64,000 bases of DNA, from positions 5,478,501 through 5,542,500 of the forward strand of contig CANUEZ040000180.1 in NCBI GenBank assembly GCA_948099385.1, read 5' to 3'. Position numbers and translations under genes: made by a program. The notes below the pieces were generated by a model. It had not been told where the DNA came from and searched no databases. It was given only the letters and a program-made list of their open reading frames with translations. Each line of letters starts with the position of its first letter. Positions within the stretch are counted from its first letter, which is position 1. This document shows positions 38,031 to 54,370 of the stretch, in pieces. Source of the DNA: Fasciola hepatica (taxonomy: Eukaryota > Platyhelminthes > Trematoda > Plagiorchiida > Fasciolidae).

Positions 38031-38683
38031 TACTGATCACAGCTCCCTTCCTGAAGTATTGTTCTTTTTCGAGTAATAAATAAAAGAAGCAAAAAAGAAT
38101 ACGATATGTAAATGAACATTGAATAGACCAGGCGATAGTATTTGATACACATATACAGGGCCATTAACCACCCACTCATTGACTCAACACACGCCAAGGG
38201 GAAGACTAAGGCCGCACCAGAACTCAAATTTAGCATCCGTGTATCTATCTCCTGGGCTTAGGTTGTCCTATGAACAAGCAGTCCAGGGAATGAAGGAGAA
38301 AGGCGGATGCTGGAATACCGTCAACAACGTCAGTCTCTGTAACTTGTCGGAGTCGCACTAGTCTTGAGGGGAGAGGCGTGCTACCGGGCGCGTCTCCAGG
38401 TCGCGGATAGGGGAAATGCCACTAAACCGGTGGTTGGTCGTGAATAAAGCTGGCTTAGGCCCACAGAATAAGCGGCCGTGGACGAGCAGCCGCAGTGTCT
38501 GAAGATGTTGTGGGCCTTTGCTCGGCTAGCATTCTCTTTCCTAAAATACCACATTAGTCTACTGACTGTATTGTGACAAGGCATATGCTGCCGGCCACTA
38601 AATGAGGTCGTTGCTCCTGCTGCCTTGCAGCAGCAGTAAGCTGGACAATGAACTAAACCTTGGCTGATTAGCCCGATGTCCAA

Positions 38684-39480
38684 TTGAGTCAAACGGCGAG
38701 CGTCTCTGACCTAGAGATTGAAGACGACTTTGTCATGCCAGGAGATTCTCCGGCCACATTTCAGCCAGTTCTGAACAGACGCGACTACTTCTGGAAGACT
38801 ATCGGTCTAGAAGTCAGTTCAGCAAAAGCAAAGTCTTTTCCGGTTTTCCCTGGGCCGTCAGCTCTGCAGTTGTCCATCAACAGTCCGGCGATCAAGTACG
38901 TACCATCGTTCAAATGTACGAGGTCAACTCTGCTTCAGAGTGGTCAGACAAAGGACGAACTACAGTCAAGGATAGCCGATGCGCGGAATGCTTTTCTTCA
39001 GCTTCGGCGTGTGCTACGCTGTAGGAGCGAAACTAACTTTCGACTAAAGATTCGCGTCTTCTGTGCGGCTGTCCAACCTGTGGTCACATACAGGTGTGAA
39101 ATAGGGCCACTACAAGCTCCAGATACCAGGAGGCTGGAGGTATTCGACCACTGGAGTCTGAGCCGAAATCTTCGTACAAACTGGCAAAAAATGCTATCAA
39201 AAGACGAAATAAGGAGGCAATGTTGCGACACTGATTAATGCTCCGTCCTCCTTTAAAGCCGCCGCCTACAGTTGTTCGGCCACATACTCCGGAGACTCAA
39301 CACAGAACTGTCCGGACAAGCACTCTGCTCTGCACCACATACGGGATAGCGCCGTCACATTGGAGGCCACCTGAAAACGTGGTTGAGCACCTTCGAGAAA
39401 GACACGGAGCGCCTCGGACAACGTACCATCTACGGCCTATGATACTGGAAGAATAACTTGGTAAAGATTTTCGTTGAGCT
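38684..39480 (+). mobile_element. RTE-like LINE, 3' part of reverse transcriptase
   Basis: A 184-codon frame (38684-39238) covers the region downstream of the catalytic motif. Visible landmarks are LEVSSAKAKSF (the thumb-proximal K-T-K type segment), DELQSRIADARNAFLQLRRV, FRLKIRVFCAAVQPVVTYRC and APDTRRLEVFDHWSLSRNLR, all typical of the C-terminal half of endonuclease/reverse-transcriptase proteins of RTE-like elements. The usual YGSETW-type motif reads YRCEIG here. After the stop at 39236-39238 the frame shifts, and LQLFGHILRRLN continues the common C-terminal H-x-L-R-R segment. Its catalytic domain is missing (5' truncated). The same family appears at 59345-60625. Confidence 0.75.
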
Positions 39481-39589
39481 TACGTCCTACTGCTACACAG
39501 GGTCGGCTGTGGTCAGCGACAAACATGGGGCTGGTTTATACTCTGACGGGATATAGTAGTGTAAAATTAAAAGTATTTAGTACACCTTG

Positions 39590-42834
<3,245 letters not shown>

Positions 42835-44474
42835 TCTGAGCGAACAACTTAATCTGTCTTTAACATTTTTTCACGTAGCTCAGTTCAAAGGCCAACTCCC
42901 CAAAGCTCTTTTAGGATTTTGCACAAACTGACATGATTTACGCGTGTGCTGTTCAGAGTCACACTGTTAAAGCCCTCGCGAAGTCAAAGTTTACGGTACT
43001 CTTTGGAGCAATCACGTTTCCCGGGTAGTCTCGTGAACACGTAATCAGCTGTGCGTGTCACCTTCTACTTTACACAGCTTTTTCCCGCAAATGCCACTCG
43101 ACATCGATCTCCTCCGTTTTGCCTAGGCCCAGGTTGTTCCAATCGGAAGAACGTTTGACATCCGAAAAATTCGAAAATCATTGTGAACGGCTGTACAACT
43201 AACAAGCTTTTGAGTAGTAAGTTGCGAAGTTCGACCTCCCTAGTGTGTCAGACTTTTTGTCTGCACTGTAAACGCGACCGTAATGTTACCTCATACAACT
43301 GCGAAGCACGAAAAGCCGTTTGCCTAAGCCCGGTCGTTAAATGTGGCAATCGAAATGGGAGCGCTGAGGGCTAATTAAAAGTTACGTGAGAGAGCAAGAG
43401 CATTTTGTTTTCGAAAACAGAACACACGGGGCACGGAAACTTGCCAGACTGCAGCATTTTTCCCAACAAAGGTCTCTCAAATATAAGGCTACATTTTCTA
43501 ATATGCAAAGCCCAGCGTTTACTTTTCGTTTAACTAGAATAGGGGCAAAAAAGTGCAAACCCCGTTACTTAACCTTTCTTTTGTCCAATCGAAAACACTC
43601 AAAAGTTTTTTTAAGGCACGAATGAGCGGCAGTGCGCGGATTATCAACCAAGTAATTTCGGGCGGATACTACCCTACGCTTTGTTGTGGAAAGAGGAGAC
43701 TTTCTCAACATAGTTGCTGGGAGCTCACTCTTGATAGATAAACGTTATATCTTCCTGGGATGCAAATTGTGGAATGGTGAGATTTGGTGAACCAAGGAAA
43801 AGATAATTATTCGCGGGAATTAAGAGAATGCTTCTATGTTCCGAGAGCGTCCGAATGTTGCTGTCAAAAAACACCATTCTTTACTTCATTAGGTTTTCCA
43901 TTTTATTGTAATCCCACTGATTATGATCGGAGGTATTTTTGGTGAGTTTTGTTGTCTTCGAATGTAGAAAAAACAATTCTGTTCCGAATTCTTTCATTGT
44001 GAGTGAATACGCCTTTAATTCATTTCTTCTGATTAGGTCTATAATTTAAACAGAATGGGTCAGAGTCATACCACTCACGCCCTCGCGCAAACTGGAGTTG
44101 GTTGTGAGCGATGAAAAACTCCTGTCTTCTGGTAAGTCTTGCAGGAAGGTAAAGACCCGGAACCTTGTAATTTACACTGCATTCTCACGTGGAATTTATC
44201 GTCGTCATTTATCAGTTTGTCTACGACCAAAAGGCATAATTCAAAAGGTTCGTTGACTCAGTGAGATGAGAATACCATATTTGTTACATGCTCCCATTAT
44301 TATCTTTTACAAGTCGTTGGTGCATGGGGAGTGACGCGTCGAATTCTGCACGAGAGGCAGAAATCGTGTCCAAAATGTGGTCTTTCATTTGATGTCTGGG
44401 TGGGCAGCTGAAGAAAAGCTTCTTATGTCCGACTGTTCAATCGTCCACATCCAAACTCGTCATTGTGAATCAAT

Positions 44475-44478
<4 letters not shown>
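42835..44478. other. No recognised gene
   Basis: About 1.6 kb without recognised features. Several frames of 60-80 codons on the plus strand (43183-43741) lie close together but show no motif. Confidence 0.4.

Positions 44479-44508
<30 letters not shown>
44479..44508. repeat. (TA)n at left border of hammerhead array
   Basis: A TA run of 30 bp directly abuts the first copy of the 301-bp unit. Confidence 0.95.
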
Positions 44509-44510
<2 letters not shown>

Positions 44511-44679
44511 GTGAATGGATATTCTTCATTGAAGAGCCCACAAATGAATCACAACTGTGATTTCTCATAGTTATTCGTGTCTGGGTCACTGCTAACCCAA
44601 CGAACAACGAGGCTGCATGTGCAAGCGCTCATATTGATAGCAAGTAGTATGTTAACGTGTGGACAAAATTTCCCCGGAA

Positions 44680-44722
44680 GCACACGACCGGTTTCGCGGT
44701 TGTTGCCGCTCATCAGGTATGC
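44680..44722 (-). ncRNA. Hammerhead ribozyme, type I, array unit 1
   Basis: Read on the minus strand: helix I strand GCATAC, core CTGATGA, helix II GCGG with loop CAACAA closed by CCGC, core GAA, helix III ACCGGT, cleavage-site C of the GTC triplet, then helix I strand GTGTGC. Helix I pairs over all six positions, with one G-U wobble. Helix II pairs over four. All invariant core residues (CUGAUGA, GAA) are present. Helix III is minimal: two pairs with a 2-nt loop in one molecule, or six pairs between two molecules because ACCGGT is self-complementary. Predicted cleavage is between positions 44686 and 44685. Function is inferred from structure, not tested. Confidence 0.87.
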
Positions 44723-44980
44723 GTACCCGGTACTCCTCTGCCCACTCGTCTTCATACTTGTACACTCCGATGTTATATGTTCACTAGAATCTAATTTGAA
44801 GCGTCTGGAGTGTGAATGGATACTCTTCATTGAAGAGCCCACAAATGAATCACAACTGTGATTTCTCATAGTTATTCGTGTCTGGGTCACTGCTAACCCA
44901 ACGAACAACGAGGCTGCATGTGCAAGCGCTCATATTGATAGTAAGTAGTATGTTAACGTGTGGACAAAATTTCCCCGGAA

Positions 44981-45023
44981 GCACACGACCGGTTTCGCGG
45001 TTGTTGCCGCTCATCAGGTATGC
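44981..45023 (-). ncRNA. Hammerhead ribozyme, type I, array unit 2
   Basis: Same sequence and fold as the unit 1 ribozyme, 301 bp further on. Predicted cleavage lies between 44987 and 44986. Cleavage here and at the neighbouring units would release 301-nt RNA monomers. Confidence 0.87.
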
Positions 45024-45281
45024 GTACCCGGTACTCCTCTGCCCACTCGTCTTCATACTTGTACACTCCGATGTTATATGTTCACTAGAATCTAATTTGA
45101 AGCGTCTGGAGTGTGAATGGATACTCTTCATTGAAGAGCCCACAAATGAATCACAACTGTGATTTCTCATAGTTATTCGTGTCTGGGTCACTGCTAACCC
45201 AACGAACAACGAGGCTGCATGTGCAAGCGCTCATATTGATAGTAAGTAGTATGTTAACGTGTGGACAAAATTTCCCCGGAA

Positions 45282-45324
45282 GCACACGACCGGTTTCGCG
45301 GTTGTTGCCGCTCATCAGGTATGC
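45282..45324 (-). ncRNA. Hammerhead ribozyme, type I, array unit 3
   Basis: Same sequence and fold as units 1 and 2. Predicted cleavage lies between 45288 and 45287. The fourth unit is cut off at 45583-45585, so it has no ribozyme core. Confidence 0.87.
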
Positions 45325-45582
45325 GTACCCGGTACTCCTCTGCCCACTCGTCTTCATACTTGTACACTCCGATGTTATATGTTCACTAGAATCTAATTTG
45401 AAGCGTCTGGAGTGTGAATGGATACTCTTCATTGAAGAGCCCACAAATGAATCACAACTGTGATTTCTCATAGTTATTCGTGTCTGGGTCACTGCTAACC
45501 CAACGAACAACGAGGCTGCATGTGCAAGCGCTCATATTGATAGTAAGTAGTATGTTAACGTGTGGACAAAATTTCCCCGGAA

Positions 45583-45584
<2 letters not shown>

Positions 45585-45635
<51 letters not shown>
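45585..45635. repeat. (AT)n at right border of hammerhead array
   Basis: An AT run of about 50 bp begins where the fourth unit stops, inside what would be the helix I strand downstream of the cleavage site. Confidence 0.95.
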
Positions 45636-45638
<3 letters not shown>

Positions 45639-47857
45639 TAAGAGGCATGGCCAGAGAGAATAAGAGAGAGTCACGTGATCCCATTGCAAATAAGCTTCAA
45701 CCTTTGTTCTCGAGTGCCTTTACAACTGCCAAGCCTCTTCTCGCACTAGACAGACGAACCCCGAGTCCCAAGGCAGAGAACACAAGCAAGCTCAGCTACG
45801 TGTACTGTAGGGCTTATTATCAAACAATAGCAATTAAGTACCTCAGGTTGAGGGCAAACCGACCGCAGAATCAAGACGGTCAAAAAGCTTCAAAACACCA
45901 AAGCAACAATGGACAGTACCGCTTAAGACGACACAATACAGGAGCAAGTCAAGTGGTTCACGAAGAAAGTCATCATTTATGGGAAACAGGCTGACTAATC
46001 AAAGGTCAGAAGAGAAGTAATTGCCCGAGGGAACACACACACACAAGTGTGTTGAAGAAAAAACCGAATAGCTACAACTATGAGAATAAGTGGCACAATC
46101 CCAATGAGATTGCCAAGGTTTAGCCATTCACACAGACAACGGTACTGTATTGTACTGAAGACTTCAGTATGTTAACAAACTCACATTTCAGCCAAAAAGG
46201 CAAGCAGCGTGAGCTAATTACGTCAAGTAACCCAGGAAACTATGCCATAATAACAGAAAGGGTCGTGAATGCCAGTGGATCAGTGCAAAAAGATATGTGA
46301 AGAGGATAGGAAGGTTAGGCAGGAGATAAAAACTGTTTGTCCGATAAGAACAAATAGGATCGAAAAATGGACTTCAGACGGATAACGGTTAAGATCAATC
46401 AACACTGGTGATAAAAACAAGGTGATGCAATGGGGTTGGACAAACAACTATTAAGCGTTCCTGGACCCCAAGTGTGGTAGTCTGCGTGGAAACTAGTGGT
46501 TGAAGTTCATGAGAAACAAACGTACGGTTTGTTAAATACAAGATAAAAATTGTGATAGATAGCGTGGGATCTGGATTAAACCGGGTTAAAGGCGTTTCTT
46601 GACATGACCAGCTGAATTTTCTCTTCCAATTTCAATCAGTCTATACAGTCAGCCTTGCACGATTTCAAGCTTGAATAAACTCGTAGTCTGTATCTGTTGT
46701 CAGAATGAATCTAAGAGGTAGTGCAGAACTTACTGAGAATTTAAATAAAGAAGCTAAAAACGACTGGCTTGCACATTGTATCCAGGATCACTTTGTTACT
46801 TCTTTGTAAGTGCTTACTTCGGTCTTTGACGTTGAAGGTGACGAATTTGCGACCAAACATACGTCAACATACTAGGGAAGTAAGGAAAGGATGGGACAGA
46901 TTTTCACTACGATAGGGCTAGGCTAATGGTCTATTCACGTTGCTTGTTCTGGTCCGGGTCGCGATTATGAGTGGCTGGTGCCTCGGCGTAATTTATCACT
47001 CTGGTCTAGGTGCTCATCCTATTCCATAGTGTTGGATCCTGATTTGTGAAAATACTGGGGACTGATTATTATGTGACTCCTGTTTCGTGTTCCAAGTTAA
47101 AAATTGAGAATCCGTTTGGGTTTATGGTGATGGTAGTAACAGAGTCATCAGCGAAACTGCGTAAATCTTTCTGGTTTCGAATTTAGATCCACTATACACA
47201 CCGAATGTAGCACCCCATTGTGCCGGTCGATGCCAAGCCGAGGCAAAAAGAAGCTAAAGTGAATTAATGAATCGCTTTCGACAATGATACAGTTGATTAA
47301 AATCCGATCTGTTGCAAAATTATGCCAGAGAACCAAAGTGATACGCACCTGTGAAAGCCACTTTGGCACTGATCGTTCAAGTGATTTGTTTTCCATAAAA
47401 ATGCGGCTTGTTATGCTGTCTTTTGGTTCCATCCTTTTATATATATGCCTTCAACAGTAATCAACAATAGCTGTAATGTGAGTAAGTGCGAGAATTTGGT
47501 CTCCTAATAAAGGTATTTGAACTGAAGTGAAAAAATGACGATGAAAGGTGAGTAAAATAGGCGGAGCAAGCAAGCTTGAGAAAATTCAAACGGCAGATTA
47601 ATGGACAGTTTTGCCACCGAGTACCTAAACTGTCCACGTTGTTTTTTACACTTCAACACAAATCCCCAATAATATGTTATTCTTCGTAGTTTATCGATTT
47701 CAGGAGCGGTTGTTTACATCAAATTTCTTTCGTAAAGGAAGCGATTCCCCATCCCAGTGGACTTGTTCTTTTTCTCTTTTCTTTACTTCCGTTTTATTAC
47801 CTGACCACAGTACAATATTATGGGAAGGAAGATGCGTCAATTTAAGGATGGCAACCG
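45636..47857. other. No recognised gene
   Basis: About 2.2 kb with no convincing gene. The plus-strand frame through 45560-45994 is partly made from the microsatellite (alternating Ile-Tyr), and its remainder resembles nothing I know. Confidence 0.4.
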
Positions 47858-47945
47858 AGTAGTGACCGACGGTGGAGCGGAGGTTCGAACCCAGAACTGA
47901 AGTCCACAGTAATGACCGTTTGACCACCGTCGTACTAAGCAGACT
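47858..47945 (-). mobile_element. tRNA-like SINE relic (family 3)
   Basis: On the minus strand, GTGGTCAAACGGTCATTACT (A-box-like) is followed by GGGTTCGAACC (B box) and a GTCGGTCACTAC ending. It is one of the clearest heads of this family. Confidence 0.65.
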
Positions 47946-48205
47946 GATGAGAATCAGCCGAAAAATCACACTGGTTGATTTTTGACACCCACAATCGTAC
48001 GCCGGGTTTGAACCTAGGTTAAATCTCGTTGGATAAGCAAAAACGCCGGCTGTTTCCAGTCACTAAGTAGCTGTATAGTCTTTCCAAAAAAATCGGGTTA
48101 ACCTCAGTTCGGTCGAAATTCTGACACGCGGTGGAATTCCAGCTTATACAACTGATACTACTCTCAGTAGCCAAAAATATACAATAGACACTATTTTTTA
48201 GTGAT

Positions 48206-48208
<3 letters not shown>

Positions 48209-48253
<45 letters not shown>
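48209..48253. repeat. (GA)n microsatellite
   Basis: A pure GA run of about 45 bp. Confidence 0.95.
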
Positions 48254-48255
<2 letters not shown>

Positions 48256-51200
48256 ATGTCAGTAGTATAAACTGGATTTCCATCGTATACCAGGATTTCG
48301 ACCGATTTGACGTGATCCTAAATTTTTGGACAGACGGTAAAGTACTTCCATGCCTTCTGGTCATATCTAGTTGGTGCGCTTCCCGACTTATATTTTTTTC
48401 ATATGTGGCTGTCACTTTAGCTTATTGTGTATGTTCAGCAGTGGCGAAAGTGAGTTCTGTTTAGTGACGGGTTCCGCGCAACTTGGGACCCATGTCATTC
48501 TCCCATAATCAGTGCCTCAGTAATGCCCTCAGGTCAGAGCTTATTACTTCAATCTTAGTATAGTCAAACGGTATCTTAAAACAATTGACAAGACTTTAAG
48601 GCCTGGCCAGATCTAATAATGTTTCGAGGGGCCGGTTATGCAATGTCGTGTCCGGTCGCCGTGAGATACGGTGAAACATCGTCACAGTCGTTGGTGTTGC
48701 AGAAAGACGATAAGTTGGTCGATAGCAAACCGTCGTTTTTTAACTTTTTCCCTTGTTTTAGCGTTCTCGGCAGGTTACGACTGAATTTCACGGCACGCGG
48801 TAGATGACGGCATTAAAGACAAGGATATTTTCCGGCAACTGGTTTCACTGCATACTCAATATGTAGTTTTAAGCAGAAAAAACACCTTTCTGATGTAATC
48901 AACTACGTCCTTTTAGACCCAGCTGGACAATAGGAAACCTTATGTTAACGGCCGCGAGAAGTAGATACTACTTTGCTTATATAACTCAAATTCGGAAAAT
49001 TTGGTTTAAGTACGTCAGGTGGATCTCCAAATTCAGAAACGTCATCCACGAGCTCTAGGTCAGTGTTACGAATCGCATGATTTACTTAAATATCACGACA
49101 TAACTTCATTGTTTCTTTTATCATTCAGTCAGTACTGCAGCATAGTATACCAACAATAACAGACATAGCTGCCTTGATCCATAAACGAGCATGAATTTCT
49201 GTGATCCATCCATGTCTATAACAACATGACTCCGATTGGGCCAATAAGCTCCCAATATACAAATAAGTTAGTCGGACTTCCTATCAGCTTTCAAAATCTC
49301 CCAGAAAAAGCATTGAGAAATAGAAACTAAAGTGGGGTGGTAGTCGACGAAACAAACAATCAACAATGAAATCAATGGAAAGTAGTGATCATTTACCAAT
49401 ATCACTATTTTGCCGAGTTCGGTTGAACATCACCGAACAAGTGTGAGATTCACAAAAACAAAAATGTCTCATATCACCGTGGTCTTATTTTCAAATTGCT
49501 AGACTGATTAACCGGCAATCAGCAGCACGAATGGTTTCTCTTGACAACCAATCAAGATCAAAAAAGCGTTTCTGAGTCTCCTAAGCCGTACACCACTGTC
49601 CGTTGTTATCGTGCTCGCAAAGGGTTATTCTATCCGAGATTCAATATTTCCATCAGTTGTGAATTGCACGATTTATTAACCATGATATGACTACGGGCAA
49701 TCGTGCTTACTTTTTTTTCGTTTCTAGCACTAACAATTTGAAAAATCGTTTCCGTCAAATCGTACAGACACATATTCTGTCAGTGAAGTACTTTTCCGCT
49801 GCTGCCTTCATGGGGCAATTTTTCCAGAATTCAAGAGTGACTAACAACTCTTTTCAGGACTGGAATCAGGATTGTCTTTTCGAGGTGACAAGGCAACGGT
49901 AACTCCAGGCGTCCAGTTGCAGCGCTTCCCGTCAACGAAAAGTTTTCCACTAGTACAAACCAGAATGTGAACACGTTTTCCCAATCATCAGTCTTTCTTG
50001 TTCAAGCCGTGACTTTCCATTTTCGATCATCTTGTGCTGCTAGATGGCAAGAAGAAACCGAACACTTTGGCCGAATCATCTCTACCGCCGTTGACGAGCA
50101 ATTGACAAGTACTTGAACATGCATCGAAACGTTTGTGCCCCACTGAGACAAACTGTAGTAGATGTTTTCGAAAATCGGCTACAGTTAATCACAACGGTGA
50201 CATTATTGGACGCCCAAGCACAAGGAAACACGTTAGCAACGACAGGCACATCACACCAAATAATCCGTCATCAACTGTCTCTCGATCCGAGTCATTCAAT
50301 TTTGGCTTCTCTTAGCCTTTTGAAGGGAGCCTCTTTAGCGAAAGTTACAAATCTTAGATCTTCTTCTTCCTGCTCTGGCGACATTCCATTTAGAAAAAGG
50401 TATTTTTTTCATAAACATTCGAACCCACAAAATTCAACCCCGACAATACCTTTCCTGCGAGGCCGCAAGCATCACGCATCGTTATCCGTGATTGTGTTCT
50501 GTGCTCTGAGCCTACGGGGTCTTGTGCTTTGTGTTTTTCCGTACAGCTCGCTTATTGGTATCGCGTTGTAATTTGTGTGTGTGTGTGTGTGTGTCTTGCA
50601 CGATATAACACTTCTGTAATCCGATTCTGTATCCGACTGTGGAATACTATTTTCACTGAACGGGGAGAAATTTTGGCAGACGCGAATTAATGGCCAATAG
50701 CAACTTTGTTCATGATATCCATGGACCTAATCAACTACTCTACCTTGTTGGGATACCCGAAATCCTCTGGACTACTTTTGGTTAAAACCAAAGGGCATTA
50801 GTCACCACGTTAGCACTGGCCAAAGGGTACAGACAAGAAAAGAAAAATAATCCCATTATGAACAACGGGAGCACGACTTTCCGTAGGTCCCTTTCATTGG
50901 TCCCGGTCGAAACGCGTTTCCCGATAATGAGGGGCGCATAGAGGACGTGCAAGCAACAGGTTTGGGGAAGACAAAGATTTCTTTCTCCGATGATCTGAAA
51001 CAATTACCGGACATTCAAAGAAAGAGACACATATTCATTCAGGAAATGGGGAACCATCCAGGCTGACTATTCACCCCTCGGGGAGTGCAAAACAATTCCT
51101 TTGTCCTGATTTGACTTGACTTCTCGCCAAAACTAATTGTAAATCAATTATTCATCGGCTTTATCGTACTGGAAATAAGCAGTGCAAATGAATAAGTCAA

Positions 51201-51544
51201 TCACCCATGACGAGTTTTAACGGAGTTCTTTAAAAAAAACCGGGAGATTTTCCGCATTTCAAACCAATTTACTCAGGTAACAAACAGATTGCCCGTAGGT
51301 AGAACGAAAAGTTTGTCAGATTTTTTCTTGAGAAAGAATAAAATCAGTTAATTTTTTTGCTTCATTCTTTTGTCAGATTCCGTGGACACAATGTTTCTAC
51401 GGCGAGCGTCACCGGCATTGGTGGCTCGTGACCCAGAAAGGGCTATGCCAACGCCTAAACACAGCTGATTTGGATAATTTTGGAAAATACATTGCACTAC
51501 AAGGGTACAATATTTCTAGAACAGGGTCATCTGCAATTAGAGGC
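48254..51544. other. No recognised gene; one GT microsatellite
   Basis: About 3.3 kb. The plus-strand frame 50113-50571 (152 codons) is one of the longer uninterrupted frames, but its sequence is low in recognisable motifs and I cannot assign it. A short GT run lies at 50574-50594. Confidence 0.4.
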
Positions 51545-51645
51545 TACCAATTTGGGGAAAGTGACTGGTGGTGGCAGGATTCGAACCAATGACAGAACGG
51601 TGTAACGTTCACCATTTTGACAGTTTGACCACTACCGGTCAAGGA
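51545..51645 (-). mobile_element. tRNA-like SINE relic (family 3)
   Basis: The minus strand shows GTAGTGGTCAAACTGTCAAA (A-box-like) and TTGGTTCGAATCC (B box), ending near GTCACTTTCC. It matches 47858 in layout. Confidence 0.65.
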
Positions 51646-52689
51646 AGAGATGGCTCGAAGACATTCTCACTGGCAACATCGGCGAACCTAAGAAAGCCCG
51701 ATTAGGGTTCTTTAAAGGCTTCCATCCGCCTGAGAGCAAGGGGCTACGACGTTCGTCATCTCCGTGATCCCGGAGTAGTGTTATGAACGGACCGCTGAAG
51801 TCAACTTAAAGACGCAGAACACATGAAAACAGTGTGAACTGTTCCGTGCTTGTTCTAGCCCCAGTGTGAAGGGGACGACGCAGTGAAGTGTCAGGACTAT
51901 GTAATGAGTGTTAACTTGTTAAAGTAGTGAAACCCTTCAAAACTAATTCTAGACAGCTATTGCTTTAAGATACAAGAATACCTTGGGAAATCAATGAACA
52001 AATTTGTTTTATTTGGAGTCTGGGATCCTCGTGTAGTCGGAAAAGTGTGCTATTTTGCGTTGGTTGAAACAGTCCGCCTTATGGAATTTTGAGCAAAGTG
52101 GTGCAAAATGATGCGTATCATTCCAAACGATATAATTTTCCATGATGAGCAGACTATTTCCGTCTGTGAGACATGGACGAACATGGAATCACTGTTTAAT
52201 TTTGCAGTGCTGTATGAAGTATTTTCGATCAAACAGAATTTATTCCTGTACTTCCTTCCTAAGTTACATTTTTACAAAGCTGCAGGTCACAGGATTTCGT
52301 TGTTGACGAAAGAAGAATCAAAATGCTTTACTCTTAGAATGGAAGCGAGAGACTGCAGCTAGTTTTCAACACATCAGGCTGAGAAATCTGAGCAAACCAG
52401 AGTTAATTTACATTTGCACGCGTGAAAAAATCCGTTGAGTAGTCCAGTGGGAATCGGGAACGACCGGCTTTTTAATTCAATCATTTTATGTGCCAGAGAC
52501 ACGTCAGGACTCGTTGTTAACAGTAAAAATATTCACTAAATAATGACCTGCTAGGCTGTCTTACTTCTCCCATATCAGCTTACATTTTAGCTTTGGCTGA
52601 TATGCAAGGTGAAATGTCGTCCAAGTTACATTTGATTTGTCGATGTAACTCTGAATTAAATACAGGGCGGAAGCACTTCATGGCACTAC
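51646..52689. other. No recognised gene
   Basis: About 1 kb. The plus-strand frame 52108-52362 (84 codons) has no recognised domain. It is not part of the LINE that begins downstream. Confidence 0.4.

Positions 52690-54370
<1,681 letters not shown>

Larger units (their letters stand above)
44509..45584 (-). repeat. Tandem array of a 301-bp hammerhead-ribozyme repeat
   Basis: About 3.6 copies of a 301-bp unit are arranged head to tail. The period is exact: equivalent points fall at 44680, 44981, 45282 and 45583. Units 2 and 3 appear identical and unit 1 differs at only a few positions, for example C instead of T at 44641. Each complete unit has one hammerhead ribozyme on the minus strand. Open frames across the units (119 codons minus, 94 plus) simply repeat with the unit and do not resemble known proteins. 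TA microsatellites border both ends. Known families with this architecture are animal retrozymes, hammerhead satellites and the terminal repeats of Penelope-like elements. Diverged single copies are at 18349-18872. Confidence 0.95.

Noticed and set aside
44549..45510. Three copies of a 119-codon minus-strand frame and a 94-codon plus-strand frame
   Set aside because: They repeat because the DNA unit repeats every 301 bp. Both strands are open by chance and neither resembles a protein family.
44509..45584. CRISPR array
   Set aside because: The repeat unit is 301 bp without variable spacers and the context is animal retroelement DNA.
45560..45994. 144-codon plus-strand frame crossing the AT microsatellite
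   Set aside because: Its start lies in the hammerhead repeat and its second part is alternating Ile-Tyr from the AT run. The remainder has no recognised domain.
47935..47970. CTGATGAGAATCAGCCGAAA as a further hammerhead core
   Set aside because: The two core strands are too close to form helix II and no helix I or cleavage site can be paired. It sits beside a SINE relic.
50113..50571. 152-codon plus-strand frame as a gene
   Set aside because: No recognised family, and an overlapping 60-codon frame is open in the same region. It could be chance.
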